From NCBI RefSeq assembly GCF_900092025.1, contig NZ_FLTX01000017.1, positions 1 through 48,470 on the forward strand: DNA of 48,470 bases, in the 5' to 3' direction. The translations under genes were made by a program, and so were the position numbers. Within the stretch, counting starts at the first letter, position 1; every line of letters starts with the position of its first letter. This DNA is from Xanthomonas bromi. GTDB lineage: Bacteria > Pseudomonadota > Gammaproteobacteria > Xanthomonadales > Xanthomonadaceae. A model generated the notes under the pieces. That model made no database searches. It had not been told where the DNA came from and was given only the letters and a program-made list of their open reading frames with translations. This document shows positions 1-9,431 of this stretch, piece after piece.

Positions 1-1
1 C

Positions 2-454
2 CCGGTGGGCTGGTTGATGTGGGTGCTGATCTTCCCGCTCGGCCGTCGTGCCGAAGCGCCCGGCGACCGCCTGGGGCATCGTGTGGCGTCGCTGTTGATG
101 ACTCCGAACGAAGCGCGCGACCGTCTGGCCCAGGGCGTGTTCCTGACCCCGTGCGCCAACAACCCGGGGGGCCGTATCGCCAGCTACCTGACCAAGGCGG
201 TGATGGCCGAGCCGGTGGAGCGCAAGTTCCTCAAGGCGCTCAAGACAAAGGGTATCGAAGCATTGGATTTCACCGCGCAGCTGGACGAAGCCGTGGCCGA
301 GGGCGTGCTAACCCCGGACGAGCGCAAGCTGCTCGAAGAGCTGCGCGAGATCATGATGGACACCATCACCGTGGACGACTTCGATCCGCATGAGTTGCGT
401 GCGGCCAGCTTCTACGATAAGCCGCAGGCACAGCAGCCACGCGAAGCGGCGTAA
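2..454 (+). CDS. fadE: Acyl-CoA dehydrogenase FadE, C-terminal part (partial)
   Basis: The open frame enters from the left edge, so only about the last 150 residues are present. They match the C-terminal DUF1974 region of long FadE-type acyl-CoA dehydrogenases, which carry out the first oxidation of beta-oxidation. The recognisable part is the 'FPLGRRAEAPGD' stretch followed by 'HRVASLLMTPNEARDRL' and an acidic helical tail. No flavin-binding or catalytic residue lies in this fragment, so function rests on family resemblance. A strong intrinsic terminator follows the stop. Confidence 0.8.
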   Translation, partial: PVGWLMWVLIFPLGRRAEAPGDRLGHRVASLLMTPNEARDRLAQGVFLTPCANNPGGRIASYLTKAVMAEPVERKFLKALKTKGIEALDFTAQLDEAVAEGVLTPDERKLLEELREIMMDTITVDDFDPHELRAASFYDKPQAQQPREAA

Positions 455-477
455 GGCGCAAGTTGCAGAAAGAGTAG

Positions 478-510
478 ACGACGGCGGGCTTCGGCCCGCC
501 GTCGTTGTTT
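478..510 (+). terminator. Intrinsic terminator after fadE
   Basis: A perfect 12-bp stem (acgacggcgggc / gcccgccgtcgt) closes a TTCG tetraloop and is followed by a T-rich tail. It starts 23 bases after the fadE stop codon. Confidence 0.85.
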
Positions 511-768
511 GTGGGGACTGGTCGCGCTGCGAACGCACCGCCCATGGCCTTGGTGGACGGAGGTTTTCGCAGCAGAAAGAACCTGCCAGCTATTGGCCCC
601 GCGTCAGCCCGCTGTCGAACGAGCGCGCGTCAGGAGCGGAACGCGCGCGGGAGTCGGGCATATCCATGTCATACGCTGGAAGCAGCCAGGTGCGATTGAG
701 GCTACGAGCAAGGCTTGATCGCGAACCAGTCCGCTCCCGCGCGCAACGAACACCCTTCGGCAGCCACA
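511..768. other. Gene-free interval between fadE and DUF1304 gene
   Basis: Between the fadE terminator and the stop of the convergent membrane-protein gene I see no reading frame with a ribosome binding site, no RNA gene and no clear repeat. Confidence 0.5.
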
Positions 769-1122
769 TCACTGCGGCAGCCACACCAGTGCCAGGGCGA
801 TCAACGCCGGCAGCGCCTGCACAAAGAAAATGCGGCGGTTGACGCTATAGGCGCCATAGCAACCTGCCACCACCACGCAGCCCAGGAAAAAGCTCAGCAC
901 GTCGGCGCGCGCGGCCAGTGCACCCCAGAACAGGCCAGCGGCCAGGAAACCGTTGTAGAGCCCCTGGTTGGCTGCCAGCACGCGGGTGGCTTGCGCCTTC
1001 TCAAGGCTGTTGCGGAAGGTCTTCAAACCCAGCGGGTGCGTCCAGAGCACCATTTCCAGGACTAGGATGTAGACGTGCAGCAGTGCGACGCACAGGCCGG
1101 CAATGATGGCGAACAGGGACAT
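769..1122 (-). CDS. DUF1304 family small membrane protein
   Basis: A 117-residue protein made almost entirely of four hydrophobic segments. The first (LFAIIAGLCVALLHVYILVL) is followed by 'EMVLWTHPLGLKTF', the typical sequence of the DUF1304 family of inner-membrane proteins of unknown function. I chose the ATG at 1122, which gives the usual N-terminus MSLFAIIAG; a TTG at 1140 is possible but adds an untypical charged extension. It stands alone with no operon partner. Confidence 0.75.
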   Translation of the reverse strand: MSLFAIIAGLCVALLHVYILVLEMVLWTHPLGLKTFRNSLEKAQATRVLAANQGLYNGFLAAGLFWGALAARADVLSFFLGCVVVAGCYGAYSVNRRIFFVQALPALIALALVWLPQ

Positions 1123-1316
1123 GGCAGACCGCCTTGGCAAATGGTGCCGTCAGCATAGCCGCGATTGCGATCGTGCTGTTCGGCACGCCTGCACGATTGT
1201 GCCGATGCGTGCGCTCAGCGCTACCAGGGTGAGAGGCAGGTCATGTGCACGGCCGATGCCGGGCGACAACGCGGCATCTCGGGCACCCATCTTCCTTGTT
1301 GACATGCACTTCTTCA

Positions 1317-1332
1317 GAGCAGCTAACAGGAC
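1317..1332 (+). repeat. Solo terminal repeat of IS5-type element
   Basis: gagcagctaacaggac is nearly identical to the terminal inverted repeats of the MITE at 46791-46931 and of the IS at 48317. Like those, it is preceded by a TNA trinucleotide (TCA). I do not find a matching second end before the transporter gene at 1406, so it looks like a one-ended remnant. Confidence 0.4.
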
Positions 1333-1405
1333 GCCGCTACCACCGCGCTACGAGGGCTGCGTCCATGTTCCGACAGACGCCCGCCGCGCGGTGCTGTCGC
1401 CGCAC

Positions 1406-2770
1406 TCACTCGGAAACGCGTTGACCGGCGCCCACATCGCGCTCGGCAGGTAGCTTGCGTGCTTCGCGCAGCAGGCCAAACGCGCCCACCGTCATACCGG
1501 TCGCCACGAGCAGACCGACGCCGAACACCGCGCTGGAGCCGAACGCAGACACCAGCTTGTGGACCCAGACGAAGGTCAGATCGCCACCGCGATAGACCAC
1601 CGTATCGATCGCCGCACCGGCCTTGTAGCGCCACTCACGATCCACCCGCGTGTACAGCGTCTCGCGCGCGGGTTTGGCCAGTGCGAATTCGCTGGAGCGG
1701 GTAATCACCTGCACGATTGCAATCATCATCGGCAGTGGCGACGCTGCCAGCACCGCATAGCCCAGCATGATCGCCACACCCGGGAGCAACAAGGCCGGCG
1801 CGATGCCGAAGCGCGATAGCAACGCGCGCGTCACCAACAATTGCAGCACCAGCGCCAATGCGTTGATCGCCAGGTCGATGCTGGAATAGTAGGCGGTGGC
1901 CGCCGCCGCATCCGTGTAAAGCCGCCGCACCAGCGCTGCCTGCTCGTTGTAGAGCAAGGTACCGACACCGATGCCGAACAACACCATGAAGGCCAGCCAG
2001 CGCAACAGCGGTTCACGCACGATCAGCTTGAGGCCGCCGAGCACGTCGCCGCCCATCGGCACTTCACCCGAGCTCAGCTGGCGCTCCTGTTCGCGCGCAA
2101 CGGCCCACAGCCGCAGACGCAGCACGCAGACCACACACACCGTCAAAAACCCGGCCGACACCAGCATCAGATGCGCAATGCCGATGCGTTCGACCAGTGT
2201 GCGGGTGAGAATCGGCCCGAGAAACGCGCCCAACGTGCCCGCCGCACCGATATAGCCGTAGTAGCGACGCGCCTCCGCATTGCTGAAGACATCGGCCATG
2301 AAGCTCCAGAACACCGCCACCGCAAACAGGTTGAAGACGGTCACCCACAAAAAGAACGCCATGCCGCGTCCCGGCACCCCCGTGTCGAACAACACGTAGA
2401 ACAGCAGCAGGGTCGCGATGAAGAAGCCGTACACCATCGGCAGGAACACCCGCCGCGGATAGCGGCTGACCAGCGCGCCGTACACCGGCTGCAACAGCAC
2501 CATGATCAGGAATGTGCAGGTGAACAGCACCTGCAACGTGAAGTCCTTCAACGGCATGCCGTGCGCGGCGAAGAACGCGATCATGCCGGTGGGAAAGAGC
2601 GCCTCCACATCGGCCGAGGCGCCCATCGCTTCGCGTACCGGACGCAACACGTAGTAACCGCTGAGCAGGCAGAAAAAGTAAAGAAACGACCATGCCAACG
2701 GCGGCGAGCTTCTTAGCGCCGCACTCAAACGGCCAGCCGCAGATTGCGGCATCGAGGAATTAGTCATCAT
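1406..2770 (-). CDS. NTP/NDP exchange (Tlc-like) or MFS transporter
   Basis: A 454-residue polytopic inner-membrane protein with about 12 hydrophobic segments. The start of the membrane domain ('LLSGYYVLRPVREAMG', about residues 35-50) is typical of the ADP/ATP (Tlc-like) carrier superfamily branch found in free-living proteobacteria, usually annotated as NTP/NDP exchange transporter or MFS protein. Substrate is unknown. I chose the ATG at 2770 (MMTNSS), because upstream codons give a Cys-rich, untypical extension. It is transcribed divergently from the serine hydrolase gene at 3103. Confidence 0.7.
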   Translation of the reverse strand: MMTNSSMPQSAAGRLSAALRSSPPLAWSFLYFFCLLSGYYVLRPVREAMGASADVEALFPTGMIAFFAAHGMPLKDFTLQVLFTCTFLIMVLLQPVYGALVSRYPRRVFLPMVYGFFIATLLLFYVLFDTGVPGRGMAFFLWVTVFNLFAVAVFWSFMADVFSNAEARRYYGYIGAAGTLGAFLGPILTRTLVERIGIAHLMLVSAGFLTVCVVCVLRLRLWAVAREQERQLSSGEVPMGGDVLGGLKLIVREPLLRWLAFMVLFGIGVGTLLYNEQAALVRRLYTDAAAATAYYSSIDLAINALALVLQLLVTRALLSRFGIAPALLLPGVAIMLGYAVLAASPLPMMIAIVQVITRSSEFALAKPARETLYTRVDREWRYKAGAAIDTVVYRGGDLTFVWVHKLVSAFGSSAVFGVGLLVATGMTVGAFGLLREARKLPAERDVGAGQRVSE

Positions 2771-3041
2771 GTAACACCCGCCCGCACAAGCGGACCCGAC
2801 AACAGGCACATGGCAGCGGCAGCACGCGCGAAAGAAGCGCGCAAAGTTAGCCGATGCGACGCAGCACCACCAGCGCGCGAGCGCAGCACACGACAAGCCG
2901 GACGCATCCGTGCCCGGGCACGGGGCTTGCAGCTCGAACACCATCAACGGAAGCCGATGCCTCCACCACCCGGGAACACTCGATTTCTGAACTTAAAATC
3001 ATCAATCGGATCAATATGATGTCCATTCATCTTCCGGCAGT

Positions 3042-3071
3042 TTGTGCAATTGCAAAGCGCGGCGCTAGAAT
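3042..3071 (+). promoter_or_regulatory. Possible sigma70 promoter for serine hydrolase
   Basis: TTGTGC at 3042-3047 and TAGAAT at 3066-3071 are separated by 18 bases and lie 32 bases before the ATG at 3103. The rest of the 330-bp divergent intergenic region (2771-3102) shows no other clear signal. Confidence 0.35.
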
Positions 3072-3102
3072 CGCCGGAGGCAGTGGAACAGGCGGGACAA
3101 CC

Positions 3103-4482
3103 ATGACAGAAATGCGCACGCGCCGACGGTTCCGACCGTTGGTCATCGGGCTGCTCGGGGCGTTATTGCCTCTGGCCCTCTCTTCCACCGCGCAGACACC
3201 CGCGCCCACCGCCGCTGCGCTGCAGCCGGCCACGCTTGCGCAGTCGCCCACAGCACCGCTGCCCTATCGCACCTCGCTGCCGGCCAGCCGGGTGTTGGCG
3301 CCGGCCGCCGGCTTCGAGGTGGCGGCCTTCGAATCGATGGCGGAGCAGTTGACCTACGGCAACCGCGTGCCCGGGATGGCGATGGCCATCGTGCAGGGCG
3401 GCAAGGTGCTCAGCGCGCGCGGCTATGGCGTCACCGATGTCAATCATCCGCAGCCGGTCGATGGCCACACCGTGTTTCGTCTGGCCTCGCTGTCCAAGGC
3501 CTTCGCCGGCACCATGGCCGGCCTGCTGGTCAACGATGGCGTGTTGCGTTGGGACAGCAAGGTGGTCGACTACGTGCCCGGCTTCCAGCTCAGCGATAGC
3601 GCCGCGACCCGCCAGCTCACCGTTGCCGAAGTGCTCAGCCATCGCGTCGGCCTGACCCGCAATGCCTACGACCGCGATATCGAATCCAACGTCGACTACT
3701 ACTCGCTCAGTCACAAGCTGGCGGCCGCACCGCTGCGCTGCACACCGGGCGATTGCTACGCGTATCAGAACGTGGCTTTCAGCCTGGTCGGCGATGTGGT
3801 GTTCGCCGCATCGGGCAGCTTCTACGAGCAGTCGGTGGAGCGCCGTATCTTCAAGCCGCTGGGCATGAACGACGCCAGCATGGGCCTGGCCGGCATCCAG
3901 GCTAGCCCGCACTGGGCGCGCCCGCACGTGCGCAGCCGCAACGGTTGGGTGTCGCTGACGCCCAAACCGACCTACTACCGCCTGGCGCCCGCTGCAGGCG
4001 TCAACGCCAGCGCCAGCGATATGGCGCAGTGGCTGCTTGCGCACACCGGCCATCGCACCGACGTGCTGCCTGCGCCGCTGCTGGCGACGCTGCACGCGCC
4101 GTTGATCTCCACGCCAGGCGAGATGCGTTCCGGCTGGCGCCACGAGCGTGTGGATGCAGCCAGCTACGCGCTGGGCTGGCGCGTGTTCGATTACGCCGGC
4201 CATCAAGTGGTGTTCCATGCCGGTGCGGTGCAGGGGTATCGCGGCCTCGTAGCGCTGCTCCCCGAGCGCGACCTGGGGATTGCGATCCTGTGGAACGGCG
4301 AAAGCGGCCTGCCCTCGGGCATGCTGCCGACTATCCTGGACCGCGCGCTCGGTCTGCCGGCGAAGCGTTGGTTGGACATCGATGTGGACGGCGACTTCGG
4401 CAGCGAAAACATGTTGGCTGAGAAGCCCGACCCGGCCGGCAAGGGCTCGTCTTCCGGCAAGTCGGTGGCATCGCCGCGCTGA
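3103..4482 (+). CDS. Secreted serine hydrolase, beta-lactamase/class C type
   Basis: A 459-residue exported protein. Residues 1-31 form a signal peptide (Arg-rich start, LVIGLLGALLPLAL core, STAQ cleavage region). The beta-lactamase fold follows, with the S-x-x-K motif at S129-K132, the Y-x-N motif at Y221-N223, and H-A-G at 372-374 in place of K-T-G. That pattern is typical of class C-like esterases and D-aminopeptidases, so the substrate cannot be told from sequence. I chose the ATG at 3103 because it gives the signal peptide directly. A Lys/Ser-rich tail ends the protein, and an intrinsic terminator follows. Confidence 0.85.
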   Translation: MTEMRTRRRFRPLVIGLLGALLPLALSSTAQTPAPTAAALQPATLAQSPTAPLPYRTSLPASRVLAPAAGFEVAAFESMAEQLTYGNRVPGMAMAIVQGGKVLSARGYGVTDVNHPQPVDGHTVFRLASLSKAFAGTMAGLLVNDGVLRWDSKVVDYVPGFQLSDSAATRQLTVAEVLSHRVGLTRNAYDRDIESNVDYYSLSHKLAAAPLRCTPGDCYAYQNVAFSLVGDVVFAASGSFYEQSVERRIFKPLGMNDASMGLAGIQASPHWARPHVRSRNGWVSLTPKPTYYRLAPAAGVNASASDMAQWLLAHTGHRTDVLPAPLLATLHAPLISTPGEMRSGWRHERVDAASYALGWRVFDYAGHQVVFHAGAVQGYRGLVALLPERDLGIAILWNGESGLPSGMLPTILDRALGLPAKRWLDIDVDGDFGSENMLAEKPDPAGKGSSSGKSVASPR

Positions 4483-4524
4483 GTGCGTGGACGCGCTACC
4501 CCGACGCCGTGTCGGGGACTTCAA

Positions 4525-4556
4525 AACAAAGGCGGCTTCGGCCGCCTTTGTTGTTC
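4525..4556 (+). terminator. Intrinsic terminator after serine hydrolase
   Basis: A perfect 12-bp stem (aacaaaggcggc / gccgcctttgtt) around a TTCG loop, followed by gttcc. Its T-rich right arm ends in ttgttgtt. Confidence 0.8.
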
Positions 4557-5073
4557 CTGCGTGTCCCGATGCGCGTTGGTCGGCTCGTGGAGTGGAGCGG
4601 AGGAGCAACGCTTGGGTGATCAAGACGCACCGGTTCTTCGGCTGCCGTCAACAACCCGTTTCCAGAAGCGCTGCGGCTGAGCCCATCTGTTCGACGTGCT
4701 GACGTAGAGACGCCAACCGTCAGCCCTGGTCTTGCAGCCTGGTCCGCCCACGGCCTCTCTCCACCGACCTGATGCAGTGCCGGCACGCTTCATCACCCCA
4801 GGCGGACACGTATCGCGCAGCACGCTGCGGGACTTTGCGTGGCCCTGTCTTATCGCGTCATGCCGTCGCGCCAAGGCATCTGTACAACGGTCTGAATGTG
4901 GTTCGACGATTCAACCGACTCATGGCGGCATCTGCGCTGCCGACCGGTCTGCGTGCTTGGCAACGCGATGCCGAGAACTTGCAATGCAGCGACTTGGCGC
5001 GGATGGCGACACCAACGCCGTCTGCAAACTCGAACGCGCGGCGCCGCGCTGACCGTGCCGATGCCAGGCACAT
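4557..5073. other. Gene-free interval, no feature recognised
   Basis: About 515 bases between two convergent transcription units. Short open frames here lack ribosome binding sites and resemble nothing I know. I see no tRNA, rRNA or tandem repeat. Confidence 0.5.
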
Positions 5074-5112
5074 AAAAAAGCTCCCTCCCCGCTGGGCGTC
5101 GGGAAGAGAGCT
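5074..5112 (-). terminator. Intrinsic terminator of histone-like gene
   Basis: On the minus strand, agctctcttccc pairs with ggggagggagct (two G-U type mismatches) across a short loop and is followed by six T residues. It lies about 30 bases after the stop codon of the histone H1-like gene. Confidence 0.75.
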
Positions 5113-5142
5113 CGATGTTTACGGCGATCGGGTATTACAAGA

Positions 5143-5622
5143 TCAGATCAGCGGTGCCGGGGTTGCGGGCAGCGCGACCGGAGCGGCCTTCTTCTTGCGA
5201 ACGGCCGGCTTCTTCTTGGCGACCTTCTTCGCGACCGGCTTCTTGGCAGCGGTCTTCTTGGTGGCGGACTTCTTGGTCGCCTTCTTCGCTACTGCCTTTT
5301 TGGCGGTCTTCTTGACGGCTTTCTTGGCTGCCTTTTTGACGGCTTTCTTGGCGGCAGTCTTCTTGGTCGCCTTCTTTGCAGTCTTCTTCACTGCCTTCTT
5401 GGCGGCAGTCTTCTTGGTTGCCTTCTTTGCAGTCTTCTTCACTGCCTTCTTGGCGGTTGCCTTCTTTGCAGTCTTCTTGACGGCCTTCTTGGCAGCAGTC
5501 TTCTTCACTGCCTTCTTGGCGGTTGCCTTTTTGGCGACCTTCTTGACGGCTTTCTTGGCGGCAGTCTTCTTCACTGCTTTTTTGGCAGTGGGTTTCTTTT
5601 TCGCAGCTTTTGCAGTGGCCAT
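5143..5622 (-). CDS. Histone H1-like Lys/Ala repeat protein
   Basis: A 159-residue, very basic, low-complexity protein made of degenerate repeats of the type KKAVKKTAKKAT, with a short Pro/Ala end (VALPATPAPLI). It resembles bacterial histone H1-like DNA-binding proteins such as AlgP/HctB types, so a role in nucleoid binding is likely but inferred from composition alone. A strong ribosome binding site (gaggag) sits 8 bases before the ATG. Repeat number in such genes varies between strains. The gene stands alone with a long leader. Confidence 0.8.
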   Translation of the reverse strand: MATAKAAKKKPTAKKAVKKTAAKKAVKKVAKKATAKKAVKKTAAKKAVKKTAKKATAKKAVKKTAKKATKKTAAKKAVKKTAKKATKKTAAKKAVKKAAKKAVKKTAKKAVAKKATKKSATKKTAAKKPVAKKVAKKKPAVRKKKAAPVALPATPAPLI

Positions 5623-5675
5623 GTAATTGGCTCCTCGTCAGTGAACTATGGAGTTGAACGCCCAGTTGAACCAAA

Positions 5676-5701
5676 CCCCGCGACGGCATGCCGTCGTGGG
5701 G
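5676..5701 (-). promoter_or_regulatory. Palindrome in histone-like gene leader
   Basis: CGACGGCATGCCGTCG at 5681-5696 is a perfect 16-bp palindrome. The symmetry extends to 26 bp with cccc/gggg arms. It lies about 55 bases upstream of the ATG at 5622, so it may be an operator or an RNA hairpin in the 5' leader. Confidence 0.4.
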
Positions 5702-5911
5702 AACCGTCCGCAGGTAATGCGCGACGGAACGGATACAGAAACACCCGCATCGAGCGGCGACACGGGTGCGTAGTCGGAACGACAATTGCTTTCTTGGAGG
5801 GAAGCGGACCCGACTCCACCGTGATTAGTGCTTCGGTGGACATCCGGAACAAGCGTGTCGGCGCGATGTCGATTCTGCTTACTCTCTTCCGCAGCAATGT
5901 CTGCTGGGCGA

Positions 5912-5940
5912 AACCTAATCACGCTTTTTTTTACTGTCAA
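5912..5940 (-). promoter_or_regulatory. Possible distal promoter of histone-like gene
   Basis: On the minus strand a perfect -35 TTGACA (5935-5940) is followed after 17 bases by TAGGTT (5912-5917), a weak -10. If used, the leader would be about 290 bases long and include the palindrome at 5676-5701. The prediction is weak. Confidence 0.25.
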
Positions 5941-6575
5941 CACTCTTTTGCATTTTTTTTTCAGCCAAGCATCTCCGCGTGCCGCATCCGCGGCAGCGAA
6001 ACACCGCGCGCACCGGCGTACACGCATGGCCGAGACGCGTACTCGCCTAACAGCGTTTTCGAAAAAGCACTTCTTTTCTGCTGTTTTTCTTAAGCGGTAC
6101 GCTTTCGCACCAAGTCGAGCGCTTCGACGACAGGGCCAGGAAGCCGATGCGACGGCACTGCTTGCCGCCTGTCCGCCAGCTGAAAATTTTTTTTCCAACC
6201 GTCGCACTTCCGCCGTCGCATGAGCGGAAATGCGCAAACTTATTGAGTACCTAGATCGCGATGCATGCGTTCGCGCACCGACTGCGGTGTGCAACGCATG
6301 CACCGCCGGATGATCGCGACAGGCAGCACCACAGAAAATTTTTCACCGACTGCACGCCAGACCCTCACGAACGACTCACGTCAGAAATCCGGCACACGTG
6401 CAGGTGGGCGAGCCGTGGATGCGCGTTGGATCGTCACTGCCGACACGCACACCGCATCGACTCGTCTGCAGCGTCATCGCCGTCGCCCGACCGACGCATC
6501 CCCATCTCAAATCCCGCTGCCGACCTGCGAGGAATCCCCGCACCGAGACCGGGCATCGCTGGCGACGGCACGCGC
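5941..6575. other. Gene-free interval with T- and A-runs
   Basis: This stretch between the divergent control region of the histone-like gene and the gcvH terminator has several homopolymer runs, for example eight to nine T around 5950 and 6190. No coding frame has a plausible start. I recognise no RNA gene or riboswitch. Confidence 0.45.
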
Positions 6576-6576
6576 A

Positions 6577-6607
6577 AAAAAAAAATGGCCGCTCTGGGAG
6601 CGGCCAT
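6577..6607 (-). terminator. Intrinsic terminator of gcvH
   Basis: On the minus strand, atggccgctc pairs perfectly with gagcggccat around a three-base loop and is followed by a run of T residues. It lies 27 bases past the gcvH stop. Confidence 0.9.
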
Positions 6608-6633
6608 CGGATTCCGGCGGCAACGAAACCGGA

Positions 6634-7029
6634 TCAGTGCTCGTCGTTTTCGAGCAGCTCGGCATAGTCGTCCGGGTCCAGCAGGTCGTTGAGCTGCTCC
6701 TTGTCGTCGATCTCGACGACGAAGATCCAGCCTTCGCCATACGCGTCTTCGTTGATGGTTTCCGGCTTGTCGCTCAACGCGCTGTTGACCTCGACGACGG
6801 TGCCGCTGACCGGGCTGTAGACGTCGGAGGCGGCCTTGACCGATTCCACGACCGCAGCACCGTTGCCGACCTGCACGGTGTCGCCCACGCCTGGGAGTTC
6901 GACGTAAACCAGGTCGCCCAGCAAGCCCTGCGCATGGTCGGAAATACCGACGGTCACGCGGCCGCTGCTTTCGACACGGGCCCACTCGTGGGATTTGAGG
7001 AACTTGAGGTCGCCAGGGATCTCGCTCAT
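6634..7029 (-). CDS. gcvH: Glycine cleavage system H protein
   Basis: A 131-residue lipoyl carrier protein that shuttles the aminomethyl group between the P, T and L proteins of the glycine cleavage complex in the cytoplasm. The lipoylation site is K65 in 'VESVKAASD', preceded by the '[14 protein letters not shown]' strand and followed by '[11 protein letters not shown]', all typical. The C-terminal '[14 protein letters not shown]' is the normal end. An acceptable ribosome binding site (ggag) precedes the ATG. It lies 142 bases after gcvT in the same direction, so the two are probably co-transcribed. Confidence 0.97.
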   Translation of the reverse strand: MSEIPGDLKFLKSHEWARVESSGRVTVGISDHAQGLLGDLVYVELPGVGDTVQVGNGAAVVESVKAASDVYSPVSGTVVEVNSALSDKPETINEDAYGEGWIFVVEIDDKEQLNDLLDPDDYAELLENDEH

Positions 7030-7171
7030 GGGTGTGCTCCGGGAAAGATGAGGATTGGGGACAGGTGGCTAGTTTAGACCGCGCGACAAGACCGGTGCAC
7101 GCGCGACGGCTGGGTGGTGGGTGATGCGGATGCGGGAGCAACACCGCGCGGAGTGCGCGGCGCTGCGCGAT

Positions 7172-8281
7172 TCAGTCGCCGAGTACGCCGGGCTGTGCCT
7201 GGCCATCGCGCACGAACGGAAACTTCACCGCGCGTAACGGCACCTGCTTGCCGCGGATGTCCACGCGCAACTGCTCGATGCTGCCGGCCGGCACGCGCGC
7301 GAAGGCGATCGCCTTGCCCAGCGTCGGCGAAAATGTGCCGGACAGGATCTCGCCTTCGCCGCTGGCGGTGAGCACGGCCTGGCCGTGCCGCAGCACGCCC
7401 TTTTCGTCCATCACCACAGCGATCAGCTGACGCGGCGCGCCCTTCGCCTTTTGCGACTCGAGCACGCTGCGACCAATGAAGTCGCGACCTTCGTCCAGGG
7501 CGATCGTCCAGGCCAGCCCCGCCTCGTACGGGGTGACTGCATCGTCCATGTCCTGGCCATAAAGATTCATGCCCGCTTCCAGGCGCAAGGTGTCGCGTGC
7601 GCCCAGACCGGCAGGTTTGACGCCCTGCGCAAGCAATGCAGTCCAGAACGCGACCGCGGCGTCCTGCGGCAACACGATTTCGAAACCGTCTTCACCGGTG
7701 TAGCCGGTGCGCGCAAGAAACAATGCAATGCCGTCACGCGAGCGTGTCTGCAGCGCAGCGAAACGGCCGAGCTTGCTCGCTGCCGTGGTGTCGGCCGGAT
7801 CAAGCAGCTCGATGACCTTGGCGCGTGCGTTGGGGCCTTGCACGGCGATCATCGCGAAGTCGCCGCGCTCTTCCACGCGCACCTCGAAACGTGCGGCCTG
7901 CTCGCCGATCCACTGCAGATCCTTTTCGCGGGTGGCGGCGTTGACCACCAGACGGAAGAAATCTTCGCTCATGTAATAGACAATGAGGTCGTCGATCACC
8001 CCGCCCTGCGGATTGAGCATGCAGGTGTATAGCGCCTTGCCGGAGACCTTGAGCTTGTCCACCGAGTTGGCGAGCAGGTAGCGCAGGAACTCGCGCACCC
8101 GCGCACCGTGCAGATCGACCACGGTCATGTGGCTGACGTCGAACATGCCGGCGTCGCGACGCACCTGGTGGTGCTCGTCCAGCTGCGAGCCGTAGTGGAT
8201 CGGCATGTCCCAACCGCCGAAGTCGACCATCTTGGCGCCGAGCGCACGATGGGTGTCATTGAGGATGGTCTTCTGGGTCAT
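7172..8281 (-). CDS. gcvT: Aminomethyltransferase, glycine cleavage T protein
   Basis: A 369-residue tetrahydrofolate-dependent enzyme that releases ammonia from the aminomethyl-H protein and forms methylene-THF. Family landmarks are '[20 protein letters not shown]' split over residues 22-41, '[13 protein letters not shown]', '[13 protein letters not shown]' and '[14 protein letters not shown]'. Length matches the family. The frame stays open upstream, but the ATG at 8281 gives the standard [21 protein letters not shown] start. gcvP is not in the window. I found no glycine riboswitch in the 170 bases upstream. Confidence 0.97.
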   Translation of the reverse strand: MTQKTILNDTHRALGAKMVDFGGWDMPIHYGSQLDEHHQVRRDAGMFDVSHMTVVDLHGARVREFLRYLLANSVDKLKVSGKALYTCMLNPQGGVIDDLIVYYMSEDFFRLVVNAATREKDLQWIGEQAARFEVRVEERGDFAMIAVQGPNARAKVIELLDPADTTAASKLGRFAALQTRSRDGIALFLARTGYTGEDGFEIVLPQDAAVAFWTALLAQGVKPAGLGARDTLRLEAGMNLYGQDMDDAVTPYEAGLAWTIALDEGRDFIGRSVLESQKAKGAPRQLIAVVMDEKGVLRHGQAVLTASGEGEILSGTFSPTLGKAIAFARVPAGSIEQLRVDIRGKQVPLRAVKFPFVRDGQAQPGVLGD

Positions 8282-8454
8282 GCGCGCCGGTCCACAGGAA
8301 AGACGTCCATTATCGCCATCCTGCCGCGCTTGGGGGAACGGCACACGCGCGGCAGCGCGGTGACGCTGATGGGAGGGCATTGACGGGCGCCCGACTACGC
8401 CGCGCTGCAACAATACGTCCGTGGACACGGCAGCGCGTGCCCGCCCCGCATACA

Positions 8455-8880
8455 TCAACTGGCCGGCTGCACCAGCAAGGTCGTGCCATCGACAGCGACG
8501 ATGCGCACCGGCATGCCGGCCGCCAGATCCGGACCGGCGACCACCAGAACGCATCCTCGATCTGGGCGGATCACGATCATCCTGGATGACCTGATCGCGC
8601 AGGACGCGACGTCCAATCAACTGTTCGGCGCGTCGATTGAGCAACGGACGCTCACTCTGGCGGTCCTTGCCGCGAAACCAGTTGCGATACAGCTGCAGCG
8701 AGACGACGCCGAGCACCACGAAGACCACGATCTGCAACCGCAACGCGATGTCCGGCAACACCAACACGCACGCCGCTGCAGCAGCGATCTCCATCCATAG
8801 CAGCAAGGCACCCGCACCAAGGTCTCGGCCGCAATCAACAGCAGTACCAGCACCGCCCAGACCGCTACATCCCAGCGCAT
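8455..8880 (-). pseudogene. NfeD-like membrane protein, frameshifted
   Basis: The start ([21 protein letters not shown]) is that of the NfeD-like/YbbK-partner family: a short membrane protein with a C-terminal OB fold. After about residue 22 the sequence continues in a second frame ('[21 protein letters not shown]', then 'YRNWFRG' and '[16 protein letters not shown]'). The end ('[21 protein letters not shown]') is in a third frame. Two single-base indels are therefore needed to read it through. It lies 3 bases after the stomatin remnant, the normal partner gene, so both members of the pair are broken. Confidence 0.75.
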
Positions 8881-8883
8881 GGC

Positions 8884-9430
8884 TCAGCTTCCTGCGCGCG
8901 GCGGCATCGGCGGCGCGCGCACGGCGATTGGCTCGGACTTGCCGATCGCTTGCTTGGCCAACTCGGCGATACAGGCGATCGAGCCGCTGATGCTGCTGGA
9001 TTCCATCGGCATCAGCACGCATTTCTGATTTGGCGCGGTCGCCAGCGCCTTGAACGTTTCCACCTACTTCTGTGCGACGAAATAGTTGATCGACTGCACA
9101 CTGGCGCTGCCGTTGGCGATGGCGATGGCGATGGCATCGGACACCTTCTGGATGGTATGCGCCTCGGCCAGGCGTTCGCGCGCTTCGGCGTCGCGGAAGG
9201 CGGCTTCCTTGCGCCCTTCGGCCTCGAGCACGGCGGCCTGCTTTCCGCCATCGGCGCGCAGGATTTCCGATGGACGCGAGCCGTCGGCTTCGAGGATCTG
9301 CGCGCGCTTTTCGCGCGCTGCCTTCATCTGCCGCGCCATCGAGTCGATCAGCTCGCGCGGCGACTGGATGTCGCGAATTTCGCTCCGCGTGACCGTGAGG
9401 CCCCACGGATGCGCAGCGCACGCAACCAAG
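8884..9430 (-). pseudogene. Stomatin/SPFH-type protein, truncated and interrupted
   Basis: Only the C-terminal half of a stomatin-like (Band 7, QmcA type) membrane-associated protein is present. It has '[18 protein letters not shown]', the coiled-coil '[16 protein letters not shown]' and '[22 protein letters not shown]', and the end 'IPMESS'-like '[11 protein letters not shown]'. An in-frame TAG at 9064-9066 cuts it, probably from a Tyr codon in 'VAQKYVETF'. The N-terminal half, including the membrane anchor, is missing: the sequence runs straight into the end of the ynfA-like gene at 9432, which suggests a deletion. Confidence 0.75.
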
Positions 9431-9431
9431 C

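Noticed and set aside
8282..8454. Possible glycine riboswitch upstream of gcvT
   Set aside because: None of the conserved glycine aptamer core sequences are visible on the minus strand.
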